DNA of 64,000 nt from Streptomyces sp. NBC_00620 (GTDB lineage Bacteria; Actinomycetota; Actinomycetes; Streptomycetales; Streptomycetaceae). The notes under the pieces were generated by a model. It was not told where the DNA came from. It saw only the letters and a list, made by a program, of their open reading frames with translations, and did no database searches. Of the stretch, positions 44,178-52,608 are shown piece after piece. Positions within the stretch are counted from its first letter, which is position 1; each line of letters opens with the position of its first letter. The stretch is taken from NCBI RefSeq assembly GCF_026341825.1, contig NZ_JAPENY010000001.1, forward strand, positions 620,001 through 684,000. The letters run 5' to 3'. The position numbers were made by a program, and so were the translations under genes.

Positions 44178-45766
44178 CCAAACCGCAGGACAAGCTCCGC
44201 GGCTGGGCGGCGGCGCGCAAGGCGATACTGTCCGGCCTGCGCTTCACCAGTCTGCGGCTGCGCCTGGTGGTGGTGTTCGGGCTCGTCGCGCTCACGGCCG
44301 CCGTGTCGGCGTCGGGCATCGCGTACTGGCTCAACCGCGAGGCCGTCCTGACGCGTACGCAGGACGCGGTGCTGCGCGACTTCCAGCAGGAGATGAACAA
44401 CCGCGCGAGCATGCTGCCGGTGCACCCCGCTCAGGACGAACTCCAGCGCACGGCAGGGCAGATGTCGGCGAGCAGCCAGCGCTTCAGCGTGCTCCTGGTC
44501 GCCGAGGCCGCGGACGGCAAGCAGATCACCGGTAACTCCGCCCTGGACACCTTCACGCTGGAGGACGTACCCAAGTCCCTCCAGACGGCGGTGAACAAGA
44601 AGCAGCCGCTCTCCTCGAACAACAAGTCCGCGTACCACCTGTACTGGCAGCGGGTCACCGACGACGACAAGCCGTACCTCGTGGGCGGTGCGAAGGTGAT
44701 CGGCGGCAGCACGACCGGCTACATGCTCAAGTCCCTCGAACCCGAGGCGAAGGATCTCAACTCCCTTGCCTGGTCCCTGGGTATCGCGACCGGTCTGGCC
44801 CTGATCGGTTCCGCGCTGCTGGCCCAGGCCGCCGCGACCACGGTCCTCAAGCCGGTGCACCGCCTCGGTATCGCCGCCCGCCGCCTCGGCGAGGGCAAAC
44901 TCGACACCCGCCTGCGGGTGTCCGGCACGGACGAACTCGCCGACCTCTCCCGTACGTTCAACCACACGGCCGAGGCCCTCGAGAAACGCGTCGCCGACAT
45001 GAGCTCCCGTGACGAGGCCTCCCGCCGCTTCGTGGCGGACATGTCCCACGAGCTCCGTACGCCCCTCACCGCGATCACCGCCGTCACGGAGATCCTGGAA
45101 GAGGAACTGGACGCGGAGACCGGCAGCGTCGACCCGATGATCGAACCGGCCGTACGGCTCGTCGTCAGCGAGACCCGCAGGCTGAACGACCTCGTGGAGA
45201 ACCTCATGGAGGTCACCCGCTTCGACGCGGGTACCGCCCGGCTCGTCCTGGACGACGTGGACATTGCCGACCAGATCACCGCGTGCATCGACGCGCGCGC
45301 CTGGCTGGACGCGGTGGACCTGGACGCCGAGCGGGGTGTCATGGTGCGCCTGGATCCGCGGCGCCTGGACGTGATCCTGGCGAACCTGATCGGCAACGCG
45401 CTCAAGCACGGCGGCTCGCCGGTACGGGTCTCGGTGCGCAAGGAGGCCGACGCGCTGCTGATCGAGGTCCAGGACCACGGTCCGGGCATCCCCGAGGACG
45501 TACTGCCGCACGTCTTCGACCGCTTCTACAAAGCGAGCGCCTCCCGCCCCCGCTCCGAGGGCAGCGGCCTGGGCCTGTCCATCGCCCTGGAGAACGCGCA
45601 CATCCACGGCGGCGAGATCACCGCGGCGAACGCGCCCAAGGGCGGCGCCGTCTTCACGCTCCGCCTCCCGCAGGACGCGCCGGTGCTGCTCGCCGACGAC
45701 CCGCGCGACCGGAACGGCGACGACGGCGACGAGAACGGGAACGGCACGGAGGCGACCGCCGGATGA
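44174..45766 (+). CDS. afsQ2: Sensor histidine kinase AfsQ2
   Basis: Membrane sensor kinase of 530 residues that phosphorylates AfsQ1. Helices at about 29-52 and 199-222 frame an outer sensing domain of about 145 residues. HAMP domain about 223-277, then H-box FVADMSHELRTPLTAI with His292, N-box ILANLIGNALKHGG, G1 DHGPGIPEDVL, F and G2 SGLGLSIALENAHIHGG. The GTG start overlaps the afsQ1 stop (GTGA), and its own stop overlaps the afsQ3 start (ATGA), so the three are translated together. Confidence 0.95.
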   Translation: MTKPQDKLRGWAAARKAILSGLRFTSLRLRLVVVFGLVALTAAVSASGIAYWLNREAVLTRTQDAVLRDFQQEMNNRASMLPVHPAQDELQRTAGQMSASSQRFSVLLVAEAADGKQITGNSALDTFTLEDVPKSLQTAVNKKQPLSSNNKSAYHLYWQRVTDDDKPYLVGGAKVIGGSTTGYMLKSLEPEAKDLNSLAWSLGIATGLALIGSALLAQAAATTVLKPVHRLGIAARRLGEGKLDTRLRVSGTDELADLSRTFNHTAEALEKRVADMSSRDEASRRFVADMSHELRTPLTAITAVTEILEEELDAETGSVDPMIEPAVRLVVSETRRLNDLVENLMEVTRFDAGTARLVLDDVDIADQITACIDARAWLDAVDLDAERGVMVRLDPRRLDVILANLIGNALKHGGSPVRVSVRKEADALLIEVQDHGPGIPEDVLPHVFDRFYKASASRPRSEGSGLGLSIALENAHIHGGEITAANAPKGGAVFTLRLPQDAPVLLADDPRDRNGDDGDENGNGTEATAG

Positions 45767-46380
45767 CGACCGTAAGACGCCGCTCCGTCCGCTCCTGGGC
45801 GGCCGTCGGCCTGCTGGCCGCGCTGCTCGCGGGCTGCGGCATCCGCTCCACCCAGGTACCCACGGACTTCGGCCCCGCGCCCTCCCTGGTCCCCTGTGCC
45901 CTGTCCGGCGACATCTCCACACAGACCTCCGGGGGCGTCCCGGTCCAGGTCTTCCTGCTCTGCTCCGCTCAGCTCGTCACGGTCGACAGGGCCGTCACCA
46001 TCCCGGCCGGCACGGAGGAGGCCGCGCGGCGCGTCCTGGTGGCCCAGGGGCTGCTCGACGAGCTCGCCGAGACGCCGTCCACGGCCGAGCGGCAGGCCGG
46101 TTACGCCACGGACGTACGCGGCGGCATGACGGTGAGCGGTCCGCACCCCAAGGACCCCGAGGACGCCCTCCGGCTGAGCACCCCGCCGAGCGACCTCACC
46201 CGCTTCGCCCTCGCCCAGATCGTCTGCACCTTCGCCGACTCCGCCGCCGCCCAGGACGACGGCTCCGTCATCCTCGGCGGCCCAGCCACCGGCCCCCTCA
46301 ACCGCTACGAGTGCACACCCGAGGTCCGCTCCAGCCCGGGCACGGAGTCCCTGTCTTCGACAGCCGTCGAGGGCACCTGA
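45763..46380 (+). CDS. afsQ3: Lipoprotein AfsQ3
   Basis: A 205-residue lipoprotein. The signal ends in the lipobox LAGC with Cys25, preceded by a basic start (TTVRRRSVRSW) and hydrophobic run. The outer part holds three further cysteines (CALSG, LCSAQ, CTF) and YxCTP near the end, and looks like the GerMN-related or small binding lipoproteins placed beside kinases. In S. coelicolor, the third gene of the afsQ cluster encodes such a lipoprotein, thought to act with AfsQ2. ATG overlaps the afsQ2 stop. Confidence 0.9.
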   Translation: MTTVRRRSVRSWAAVGLLAALLAGCGIRSTQVPTDFGPAPSLVPCALSGDISTQTSGGVPVQVFLLCSAQLVTVDRAVTIPAGTEEAARRVLVAQGLLDELAETPSTAERQAGYATDVRGGMTVSGPHPKDPEDALRLSTPPSDLTRFALAQIVCTFADSAAAQDDGSVILGGPATGPLNRYECTPEVRSSPGTESLSSTAVEGT

Positions 46381-46384
46381 GGAT

Positions 46385-46610
46385 TAGGGCCTGTCCGGCG
46401 GATCAGGCCGGAGACGCGGGGCGTGGCACGCCAATCTGCGGCGTTGTCGTCGGTTGCCGACTCCCCCACTCTCGGCTTCGCTCGAGCGGGGGGACCCCCA
46501 TCGCGTCGTCGCCCTCCTCCGCCTTGCAGCTCGACGCACCACGCCCCGCTCACCTGCGTCAAATGAGGCACCGCCGATTTCCTCCGACCTGACCCGCCGG
46601 ACAGGCCCTA
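46385..46610. mobile_element. MITE-like element with 17-bp terminal inverted repeats
   Basis: Left end TAGGGCCTGTCCGGCGG (46385-46401) and right end CCGCCGGACAGGCCCTA (46594-46610) are perfect inverse copies, and similarity extends about 10 bases further inward with two mismatches. The 226-base element has no transposase. Its termini start and end with TA, the target of IS630/mariner-type transposases, so it may be a non-autonomous relative. The inside holds a GCTCGAGCGGGGGGACCCCC stretch common in Streptomyces intergenic elements. It inserts 4 bases after the afsQ3 stop and takes up most of the 350-base gap before the VanZ gene. Confidence 0.75.
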
Positions 46611-46731
46611 GCCCGCTCCACTCGTACAGCTGTACGCGTGGAGCGTGTCGTGTGGCGCATGCCTCACCCCTCAGCCCCAACCTCCCCACCAACCCGGAAC
46701 CGATCGCGCCGAACCCCGCGTCTTGGGGAAC

Positions 46732-47283
46732 GTGCAGCGTGAAGGCTCAGGCGGCGGCAGTGCCGCGATCCGTGTCCGTGTGGCAGGAGGTGTCCTCCTC
46801 CTCGCGCACCTCGCCCTCGTCGCCTGGATCACCCTGCGCCCCCTGGACGTCCCCTGGGTGAGCGCCGCCAACCTGCGGCCCTTCGCCGGTATCAGGGCGG
46901 ATCTCGCGCTGGGACCCCGGGAAGCGGCCCGCCGCATCGGCGAGGGCCTGGTCCTGCTGGCCCCGCTGGGCGTCCTGCTCCCGATGGCGGGCGGCAGGCT
47001 CGCCGCCTCCCCGCTCGGCTCCCTCGTCCGTACGATCGCCGCGGGCGCCCTGCTCTCGCTGGGCATCGAGCTGCTGCAGACCGGTGTCCCCGGCCAGGTG
47101 GTGGACGTCGACTCGCTGCTGCTCAACACCGTCGGTGTCGCCCTGGCCCACCTCGCGATCGTGCCCGCCACCCGGGCCGGGTTCCGCCGCCGGGCGGAGA
47201 AGCGACGACGCGCCGCCCTCCGCCCGGAGGACGCGGCTCAGGGTCGGACCCCGACGATTCCCAGGGTCGGGATCGCACCGTAG
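46732..47283 (+). CDS. VanZ-family membrane protein
   Basis: A 183-residue protein with four helices: VAGGVLLLAHLALVAWITLRPL, GEGLVLLAPLGVLLPMA, TIAAGALLSLGIELLQ and LLNTVGVALAHLAIVP. The motifs NLRPFAGIR, LLAPLGVLLP, SLGIELLQTGVPGQVVDVDSLLLNTVGV are those of VanZ-like proteins, some of which give low-level teicoplanin resistance; most have no known role. The GTG at 46732 follows TTGGGGAAC. The C-terminal 30 residues are Arg-rich and cytoplasmic. Confidence 0.82.
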   Translation: MQREGSGGGSAAIRVRVAGGVLLLAHLALVAWITLRPLDVPWVSAANLRPFAGIRADLALGPREAARRIGEGLVLLAPLGVLLPMAGGRLAASPLGSLVRTIAAGALLSLGIELLQTGVPGQVVDVDSLLLNTVGVALAHLAIVPATRAGFRRRAEKRRRAALRPEDAAQGRTPTIPRVGIAP

Positions 47284-47385
47284 AGCGACGCTTCGCCCGC
47301 TTCGTCTCCGTAGCTTTGAAGGCACAGAGACACGGTCACCGAGGCGAACAAGTCGCCTGACCGACGGTTCGCGAAGGAGCCCCGA

Positions 47386-47589
47386 ATGAGCGCCATTGCC
47401 CGCCCGACCAACGGCCGCATGATCGGCGGAGTGTGCGCAGCGCTGGCACAGCGCTTCGGCACCTCCGCGACCACGATGCGCGTGATCTTCGTCCTGTCGT
47501 GTCTGCTCCCGGGCCCGCAGTTCCTGCTCTACATAGCGCTGTGGATCCTGTTCCCCTCGGAGGACAAGGCCCGCACCACGGCCTGGTGA
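47386..47589 (+). CDS. PspC-domain small membrane protein
   Basis: A 67-residue protein consisting of one PspC domain: RPTNGRMIGGVCAALAQRFGTSATTMRVIFVLSCLLPGPQFLLYIALWILFPSED, a cytoplasmic helix plus one or two membrane helices. PspC proteins act in envelope stress responses; single-domain copies are common in actinobacteria. ATG 47386 has AAGGAG six bases upstream. Followed by a strong terminator. Confidence 0.88.
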   Translation: MSAIARPTNGRMIGGVCAALAQRFGTSATTMRVIFVLSCLLPGPQFLLYIALWILFPSEDKARTTAW

Positions 47590-47606
47590 CCACGGCCGCA
47601 CGACGG

Positions 47607-47651
47607 AACGCCGGTGGGGCGCACCCAAGTCGGGTGCGCCCCACCGGCGTT
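47607..47651. terminator. Strong bidirectional terminator
   Basis: Perfect 20-bp arms AACGCCGGTGGGGCGCACCC (47607-47626) and its complement (47632-47651) with a 5-base loop, between the convergent PspC and small secreted protein genes. Confidence 0.9.
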
Positions 47652-47668
47652 CGTCCGTGCAAGCTGCC

Positions 47669-48022
47669 TCAGCCGAGCGGCAGACCGTTCACCGGCAGTC
47701 CGTGGGTGGGCAGGCCCTGCACCGGCAGACCGCCGAGCAGACCGGCCACCGGAGCGGTCGGGCCGTCGGCGAGCACCTTCGCCACGGCGGGCTGAGCCGC
47801 GGCCACGCCCGCGCCGAGCGCGCCCTGCCCCTGGGCGATCGCCTCGCCCGCACCGGGGAGCGCCTTGGTCACGTTCTCCGCGGGCAGCGTCGAGGTGACC
47901 GTGTCCAGCGCCGAGGAGGCGTCCGGCACGGCCGGCGCGGCATTCGCGGCACCCGCGCCGGCGGCGGCGAAGGCGGCACCGAGAGCGGCGACACCGAGGG
48001 TCTTGGCAGCAGACTGCTTCAT
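47669..48022 (-). CDS. Small secreted protein
   Basis: A 117-residue protein. ATG 48022 has AAGGA about 10 bases before it. Signal peptide TLGVAALGAAFAAAGAGAANA, mature part beginning APAVPDASSALDTV. It is rich in Ala, Gly, Val and Pro and ends with a PVQGLPTHGLPVNGLPLG pattern of repeated GLP units. No cysteine, anchor or sorting signal. Function unknown; similar in character to the product at 41.0 kb. The frame continues upstream to 48175 but would overlap adenosine deaminase. Confidence 0.7.
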   Translation of the reverse strand: MKQSAAKTLGVAALGAAFAAAGAGAANAAPAVPDASSALDTVTSTLPAENVTKALPGAGEAIAQGQGALGAGVAAAQPAVAKVLADGPTAPVAGLLGGLPVQGLPTHGLPVNGLPLG

Positions 48023-48164
48023 TTTGAATGCGTCCTTGGATACGTGAGACGGGGATGTGAGCGGTCCAAGACCGTAAACACGTAAAGCGGCCCTCTGCAA
48101 ACATCGAAAAGCGGCCGAGTCATGGAGAACAAGTGAAGACCCGACCGCTTCCCGCCACGCCCAA

Positions 48165-49319
48165 TCAGCCCTCATCCTCCACAGAACCGCTGGTGGAAGC
48201 GGTCTGCTCGAACAGCCAGGCGGACTTCAGCTCGGCATAACCAGGCTTGATCACGTCATTGATCATGGCCAGTCGTTCATCGAAAGGAATGAATGCTGAC
48301 TTCATAGCATTGACGGAGAACCATTGCATGTCGTCGAGCGAATAACCGAACGCCTCGACAAGGTGCTCGAATTCCCGGCTCATGCTGGTACCGGACATGA
48401 GCCGATTATCCGTATTCACCGTGGCCCGGAAATGCAGCCGCCTGAGCAGCCCGATCGGGTGGGCGGCGTACGAGTCGGCGGCACCGGTCTGCAGGTTGGA
48501 GCTGGGGCACAGCTCCAGGGGGATGCGCTTGTCGCGTACATAGGAGGCGAGCCGTCCGAGCTGCACGGAGCCGTCCTCGTGGACCTTGATGTCGTCGATG
48601 ATCCGCACCCCGTGCCCGAGCCGGTCGGCGCCGCACCACTGCAGCGCCTGCCAGATCGAGGGCAGCCCGAAGGCCTCTCCGGCGTGGATGGTGAAGTGGT
48701 TGTTCTCGCGCTTGAGGTACTCGAACGCGTCGAGGTGCCGGGTGGGCGGGAACCCGGCCTCGGCGCCTGCGATGTCGAAGCCGACGACACCCAGATCCCG
48801 GTAGCGGTTGGCGAGTTCGGCGATCTCCAGGGCGCGGGCGGCGTGCCGCATGGCGGTGAGCAGGGCGCCGACGCGGATGCGGTGGCCGTTCTCGCGGGCC
48901 AGCCGCTCGCCTTCCCGGAAGCCCTCGTTGACCGCCTCGACGACCTCTTCGAGGCTGAGCCCGCCCTCCAGGTGCTGCTCGGGCGCGTAGCGCACCTCGG
49001 CGTACACGACGCCGTCCTCGGCGAGGTCCTCGGCGCACTCGGCCGCGACCCGGACGAGCGCGTCGCGGGTCTGCATGACGGCGCAGGTGTGGGCGAAGGT
49101 CTCCAGGTACCGCTCGAGGGAACCGGAGTCGGCGGCTTCGCGGAACCAGATGCCGAGCTTGTCGGGGTCGGTCTCGGGGAGACCTGAATAGCCCGTGTCA
49201 CGGGCTAGTTCGACGATCGTCCCGGGGCGCAGGCCCCCGTCGAGATGATCGTGCAGCAGGACCTTGGGCGCCCGGCGGATCTGCTCCGAGCTCGGGGTGT
49301 TCGGGATCTGGCTCGTCAT
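48165..49319 (-). CDS. add: Adenosine deaminase
   Basis: Deaminates adenosine and deoxyadenosine to inosine forms, which purine nucleoside phosphorylase can then split. 384 residues. Zinc ligands and catalytic residues: [10 protein letters not shown] (normally HxHLxG), HAGEAFG (His and Glu), RLGHGVRI (His) and the SSNLQTG segment (usually SN). The usual final Asp motif lies in [13 protein letters not shown] (usually NTDDP). The position that often reads D-D is D-N here, but the zinc-ligand Asp is kept. ATG 49319 lies six bases from a TAGAGT -10 and has no ribosome site, so it is leaderless; the operator CTACGCGCGTAG is just upstream. Confidence 0.93.
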   Translation of the reverse strand: MTSQIPNTPSSEQIRRAPKVLLHDHLDGGLRPGTIVELARDTGYSGLPETDPDKLGIWFREAADSGSLERYLETFAHTCAVMQTRDALVRVAAECAEDLAEDGVVYAEVRYAPEQHLEGGLSLEEVVEAVNEGFREGERLARENGHRIRVGALLTAMRHAARALEIAELANRYRDLGVVGFDIAGAEAGFPPTRHLDAFEYLKRENNHFTIHAGEAFGLPSIWQALQWCGADRLGHGVRIIDDIKVHEDGSVQLGRLASYVRDKRIPLELCPSSNLQTGAADSYAAHPIGLLRRLHFRATVNTDNRLMSGTSMSREFEHLVEAFGYSLDDMQWFSVNAMKSAFIPFDERLAMINDVIKPGYAELKSAWLFEQTASTSGSVEDEG

Positions 49320-49347
49320 TTTCGCACTCTAGTCCCTACGCGCGTAG
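49320..49347 (-). promoter_or_regulatory. add promoter with palindromic operator, leaderless
   Basis: On the minus strand, CTACGCGCGTAG (49336-49347) is followed by four bases, TAGAGT as -10 (49326-49331), six bases and ATG. This is the third identical copy of the palindrome, again within the -35/-10 spacer. Confidence 0.75.
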
Positions 49348-49432
49348 ATCTCCTGTCGGGCAGATCCGTCGATACGTAACGGTGACCCTGCGGACGGGTG
49401 GCGTACACCGCCGCTTCTGAGACTGTTCTGTC

Positions 49433-50194
49433 ATGGCACACCAAGCGACGCCGGTTCGCAGAGCCCGGCTGGGGAGGGCGCTCGGCTCGGAGCCGACGGC
49501 GGTCAGCGGGGTCGTCCTGCTGCTCCCGGGTGGCGAGGAGATCTCCGCCCGCAGACCGTCCTCGATGCTGGCGGCCGCCTCCCTCCACACCCTGGGGCGC
49601 CGACTGACCCGCGCGGGACGCACGGAGGGCCTGGTCACGCATGTGGTGCACTACCGGGTCCGGGGCTGGAACGGCCCCGAGGCGGAGCTGGCGGCCGACG
49701 CGTCCTGGGCCGCCGACGAGGTCGTACGCCGTTACGGAGACGTCCCCGTGTGCCTGGCCGGCGTCGACATGGGAGGCCGCGCGGCGCTGCACGCGGGCGG
49801 CCACAGCGCCGTCAACTCCGTTCTCGCGCTTGCCCCTTGGCTGCCCGAGGAGGACGTGGCGGCACCACCCGAACCGGTGAAACAGCTGGCCGGGCGCCGG
49901 GTGCTGATCGTGCACGGCACGAACGACGAGCGCACCGACCCGGAACTGTCCTTCCGTCTGGCGGCGCGCGCGAAGAAGGCCAACCGCGACATCTGCCGCT
50001 TCGAGGTCCACTCCGACGGGCACGCGCTGCAGCAGCACCGGAGTGAAGTCCTTGCTCTCGCCGAGGACTTCGTCCTGGGCGCGCTGTTCGGGCGCTCCTT
50101 CTCGCGCCCGGTCGAGGACGCGTTCGCCGCGCCGCCGCCGCTGGGGCTGAGGATGCCGCTCGCGGCGGGCTTCGGGCAGTCGCTGCGGCGGTAG
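49433..50194 (+). CDS. Alpha/beta-hydrolase with Asp at the nucleophile elbow
   Basis: A 253-residue cytoplasmic alpha/beta-hydrolase. Fold features: VVLLLPGGEEISAR (first strand and oxyanion loop), VCLAGVDMGGRAALHAGG (nucleophile elbow, residues 110-115), VLIVHGTNDERTDP (acid) and SDGHALQQHR (His). The elbow residue is Asp112 in GVDMGG, not Ser, so ordinary serine-esterase chemistry is excluded unless another nucleophile is used; Asp nucleophiles are known in haloalkane dehalogenases and epoxide hydrolases. Substrate unknown. Divergent from add. ATG 49433 has no obvious ribosome site. Confidence 0.8.
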   Translation: MAHQATPVRRARLGRALGSEPTAVSGVVLLLPGGEEISARRPSSMLAAASLHTLGRRLTRAGRTEGLVTHVVHYRVRGWNGPEAELAADASWAADEVVRRYGDVPVCLAGVDMGGRAALHAGGHSAVNSVLALAPWLPEEDVAAPPEPVKQLAGRRVLIVHGTNDERTDPELSFRLAARAKKANRDICRFEVHSDGHALQQHRSEVLALAEDFVLGALFGRSFSRPVEDAFAAPPPLGLRMPLAAGFGQSLRR

Positions 50195-50256
50195 CCGCCA
50201 ACTCTCCCGCGCACAACAGGTCACCCCTCTCACAGGACCCCCTTGCGCACCTTTAC

Positions 50257-50277
50257 TGAAAATGATTATCGTCTTTA
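50257..50277 (+). promoter_or_regulatory. Zur-box (zinc uptake repressor site)
   Basis: TGAAAATGATTATCGTCTTTA closely matches the Streptomyces Zur consensus (TGaaAATGATTttCATttTCA). It lies 43-63 bases upstream of the TTG start of the first gene of the transporter operon and predicts derepression under zinc limitation. Confidence 0.8.
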
Positions 50278-50319
50278 CATGCCCATGGGGGGCATGTACA
50301 TGACTCAGGGGGGTCTATT

Positions 50320-50970
50320 TTGCGTACCCGCAAGCGCCTGCTGACCGTTGCCGGTGTCGCCGCCGCCGCTCTCGCCGCGGCCGGTCTCAACACGTCGGCC
50401 TTCGCCGCGACAACGCTGTCGTCCGGCCACGTCGACGTACTCGACTCGGAGTGGGACGGCAGCGCCCTGCACCTGCACGTGCACGACGAGGTGACCGACA
50501 CCGAGTACGAGCCGGCCGATGTGACCCTGGCCGTCCCGGCGGCGGCGAAGGTCACCAACCCGGGCTACGGCTTCCTCGGCACCGGCACCCAGGTGTGGCT
50601 GCTGCCCGACACGGAGGCCGAGGCCACCGCGGCAGGCGTGCTCTTCGCCGGCGTCTCCACCGAGCACCTCACCACCGGCACCTTCACCGGAAACACCGTC
50701 ACCTACACCCTGGTGAGCGCGACCCGCAACGGCGCGACCACCGAGGACTTCAGTGTCTACAGCGACGCCTCGGGCTCGGTGAACCGCTACTTCGACAGCG
50801 GCAGCACCGCCAACCGCTCCGAGTCGTTCACCGTCGGCGCCCACAACCACCCCAACTGGGCCTTCGAGGAGGCGGGCACCTACCAGGTCACCTTCACCGT
50901 GAGCGGCACGGTCGGCGGCGGCACGGTCACCTCCGAGCAGCAGACCCTCACCTTCGTCGTGTCGGGCTGA
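50320..50970 (+). CDS. Secreted single-domain anchored-repeat protein
   Basis: A 216-residue exported protein: signal LLTVAGVAAAALAAAGLNTSAFA, then one actinobacterial surface 'anchored repeat' domain (TIGR03769-like), about 30-216. It starts GHVDVLDSEWDGSALHLHVHDE, has EPADVTLAVPAAAKV, GYGFLGTGTQVWLLP in the middle and HNHPNWAFEEAGTYQVTF at the end. Several histidines (GHVDV, LHLHVHDE, HNH) could bind zinc; this is inference. It has no sorting signal and is probably free. TTG start at 50320 after AGGGGGG. First gene of a Zur-controlled operon. The next gene starts 9 bases after the stop. Confidence 0.85.
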   Translation: MRTRKRLLTVAGVAAAALAAAGLNTSAFAATTLSSGHVDVLDSEWDGSALHLHVHDEVTDTEYEPADVTLAVPAAAKVTNPGYGFLGTGTQVWLLPDTEAEATAAGVLFAGVSTEHLTTGTFTGNTVTYTLVSATRNGATTEDFSVYSDASGSVNRYFDSGSTANRSESFTVGAHNHPNWAFEEAGTYQVTFTVSGTVGGGTVTSEQQTLTFVVSG

Positions 50971-50979
50971 TCCGGGCCG

Positions 50980-52608
50980 ATGAGTAAAGGACACACCTAC
51001 GCCGCCGCGGTGATCACCGCGGCGGCGGTACTCACCGGCGCGGCGGGGCTCGTGGCGGGCGGCACCCCGCCCGCCCGGGCCGCGTCCGGCGCCGTCGTCC
51101 TCGACGAGGGGGCGGTCGATCTCACGCCCCGGCTCGTCGACGGCGAACTCCAGCTACAGATCGACGACCGGACGACGGACACCGAGGTGGTCCGCGAGCC
51201 GTCCGAGGTCGTCTGGCACGTCGTACCCGAGGCGAAGTCGTTCGTCGAGGGCCCGCTCCAGGGGCCGTTGGGCAGTCTGATGGACGCCTGGTACCTCAAC
51301 GGCTGGGAGGCGGACCAGATCTTCGCCCTGGAACCCGGCTGGAACGGCACGGAGGCCGGGTCCGACACCGAGGTGACGCTCACCGGCTTCGAGGGCCCGG
51401 GCGGCTTCGCCCTCTACGACTGGCTGGAGGACGACTCGTACAACGACATCCCGCCGGACGTACACCTCGCCTCCGACCCCGCCGCGAACACCTCCTACAC
51501 GCTGGGCAAGGACACCGAACACGCCGTCCCCACCTGGGGGTTCGGCACCGAAGGCGTCTACCGGCTCACCTTCAGGGCGAGCACCACCCTCGCCGACGGC
51601 ACCGTCTCCAGCGACACCGAGACCCTCGCGGTCGCGGTCGGGAACGTGGACCCGACGGACGTACTGCCGGGGGACGGATCGACGCCGACTCCGACGCCAA
51701 GCAGCTCGCCCCCGACGGAGACCGTCACCCCCACCGGCCCCGCCGCCCACGTAATCGACGACGGGCACCTGGACCTCGCCGCCCGCCCCGTCGACGGCGG
51801 GCTCCGGTTCCAGATCAAGGAAGGCACGGCATACGACTACGAGTGGTACGAGCCCGACGAGGTCGTCCTGCATGTCGTCCCGGCCGCGAAGAAGAAGATC
51901 ACGAGCGACACGGCCTTTCTCGGCGCCGAGGGCGACCCCGTCTGGTGGCTGCCGCTCGCCCAGGTCTCGGGCATCCTCTGGCCGGGCTGGAACACCGAGG
52001 AGTGGGAACCGTCCGCGCTCGACGGCCAAGTCACCTACCGGGTGGACTCGTTGCAGGGCCCGGGCACCATGGCCGTCTTCTCGGGCGGCTCGCTCAGCGG
52101 CTGGGACCTCTGGATCAACAGCGGCGACGGGCTGCCCGACAGCTTCCATCACAGCGTCGACGCGCACTCCCACTCGTACTGGGCCTTCACCCAAGAAGGC
52201 GTCTACCGCACGAAGTTCACCGTGAGCGCGACGCTCGCCGACGGGACGAAGGTCAGCGACACGGCGACCATCGCCTGGGTCGTGGGCGACGACGTCGACC
52301 CGTCGACGGTGAATCCGGGGGCGGGGGGCGAGGCCACGGCGACACCGACGGCCGGTGCGTCCGGCTCCGAATCGCCTACGGGGACGGCGAGTTCGAGCAC
52401 CAGTGCCGCCCCGAGCGCGGAGCCGTCCGCGTCACCGGCGGGTGCCACGCCCGCAGCGTCGTCCAGCAGCCGTACGCCGACCACGGCCACCGGCGCTCTC
52501 GCCTCCACCGGCTCCGGTGTCCTCGTGCCGCTCGGCGCGTCCGTCGCCGCGCTGGTCGTCGGGAGCGGGGCCGTGTGGGCCGTACGGAGAAGGAAGGTTC
52601 AGCGGTGA
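50980..52608 (+). CDS. Sortase-anchored protein with two anchored repeats
   Basis: A 542-residue surface protein. Signal peptide VITAAAVLTGAAGLVAGGTPPARA, repeat 1 about 38-220, Pro/Thr linker, repeat 2 about 250-445 (DDGHLDLAARPVDGGLRFQIKEG, FLGAEGDPVWWLP, WPGWNTEEW, DAHSHSYWAFTQEGVYRTKF). A Ser/Ala/Thr-rich linker leads to sorting signal LASTG (507-511), one helix and RRRK. Repeat 1 has lost key histidines (DEGAVDL instead of DEGHVDL; DTEHAVPTWGF instead of HxHxxWAF). LAxTG is the class E sortase motif. The stop overlaps the GTG start of the next gene. Confidence 0.88.
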   Translation: MSKGHTYAAAVITAAAVLTGAAGLVAGGTPPARAASGAVVLDEGAVDLTPRLVDGELQLQIDDRTTDTEVVREPSEVVWHVVPEAKSFVEGPLQGPLGSLMDAWYLNGWEADQIFALEPGWNGTEAGSDTEVTLTGFEGPGGFALYDWLEDDSYNDIPPDVHLASDPAANTSYTLGKDTEHAVPTWGFGTEGVYRLTFRASTTLADGTVSSDTETLAVAVGNVDPTDVLPGDGSTPTPTPSSSPPTETVTPTGPAAHVIDDGHLDLAARPVDGGLRFQIKEGTAYDYEWYEPDEVVLHVVPAAKKKITSDTAFLGAEGDPVWWLPLAQVSGILWPGWNTEEWEPSALDGQVTYRVDSLQGPGTMAVFSGGSLSGWDLWINSGDGLPDSFHHSVDAHSHSYWAFTQEGVYRTKFTVSATLADGTKVSDTATIAWVVGDDVDPSTVNPGAGGEATATPTAGASGSESPTGTASSSTSAAPSAEPSASPAGATPAASSSSRTPTTATGALASTGSGVLVPLGASVAALVVGSGAVWAVRRRKVQR

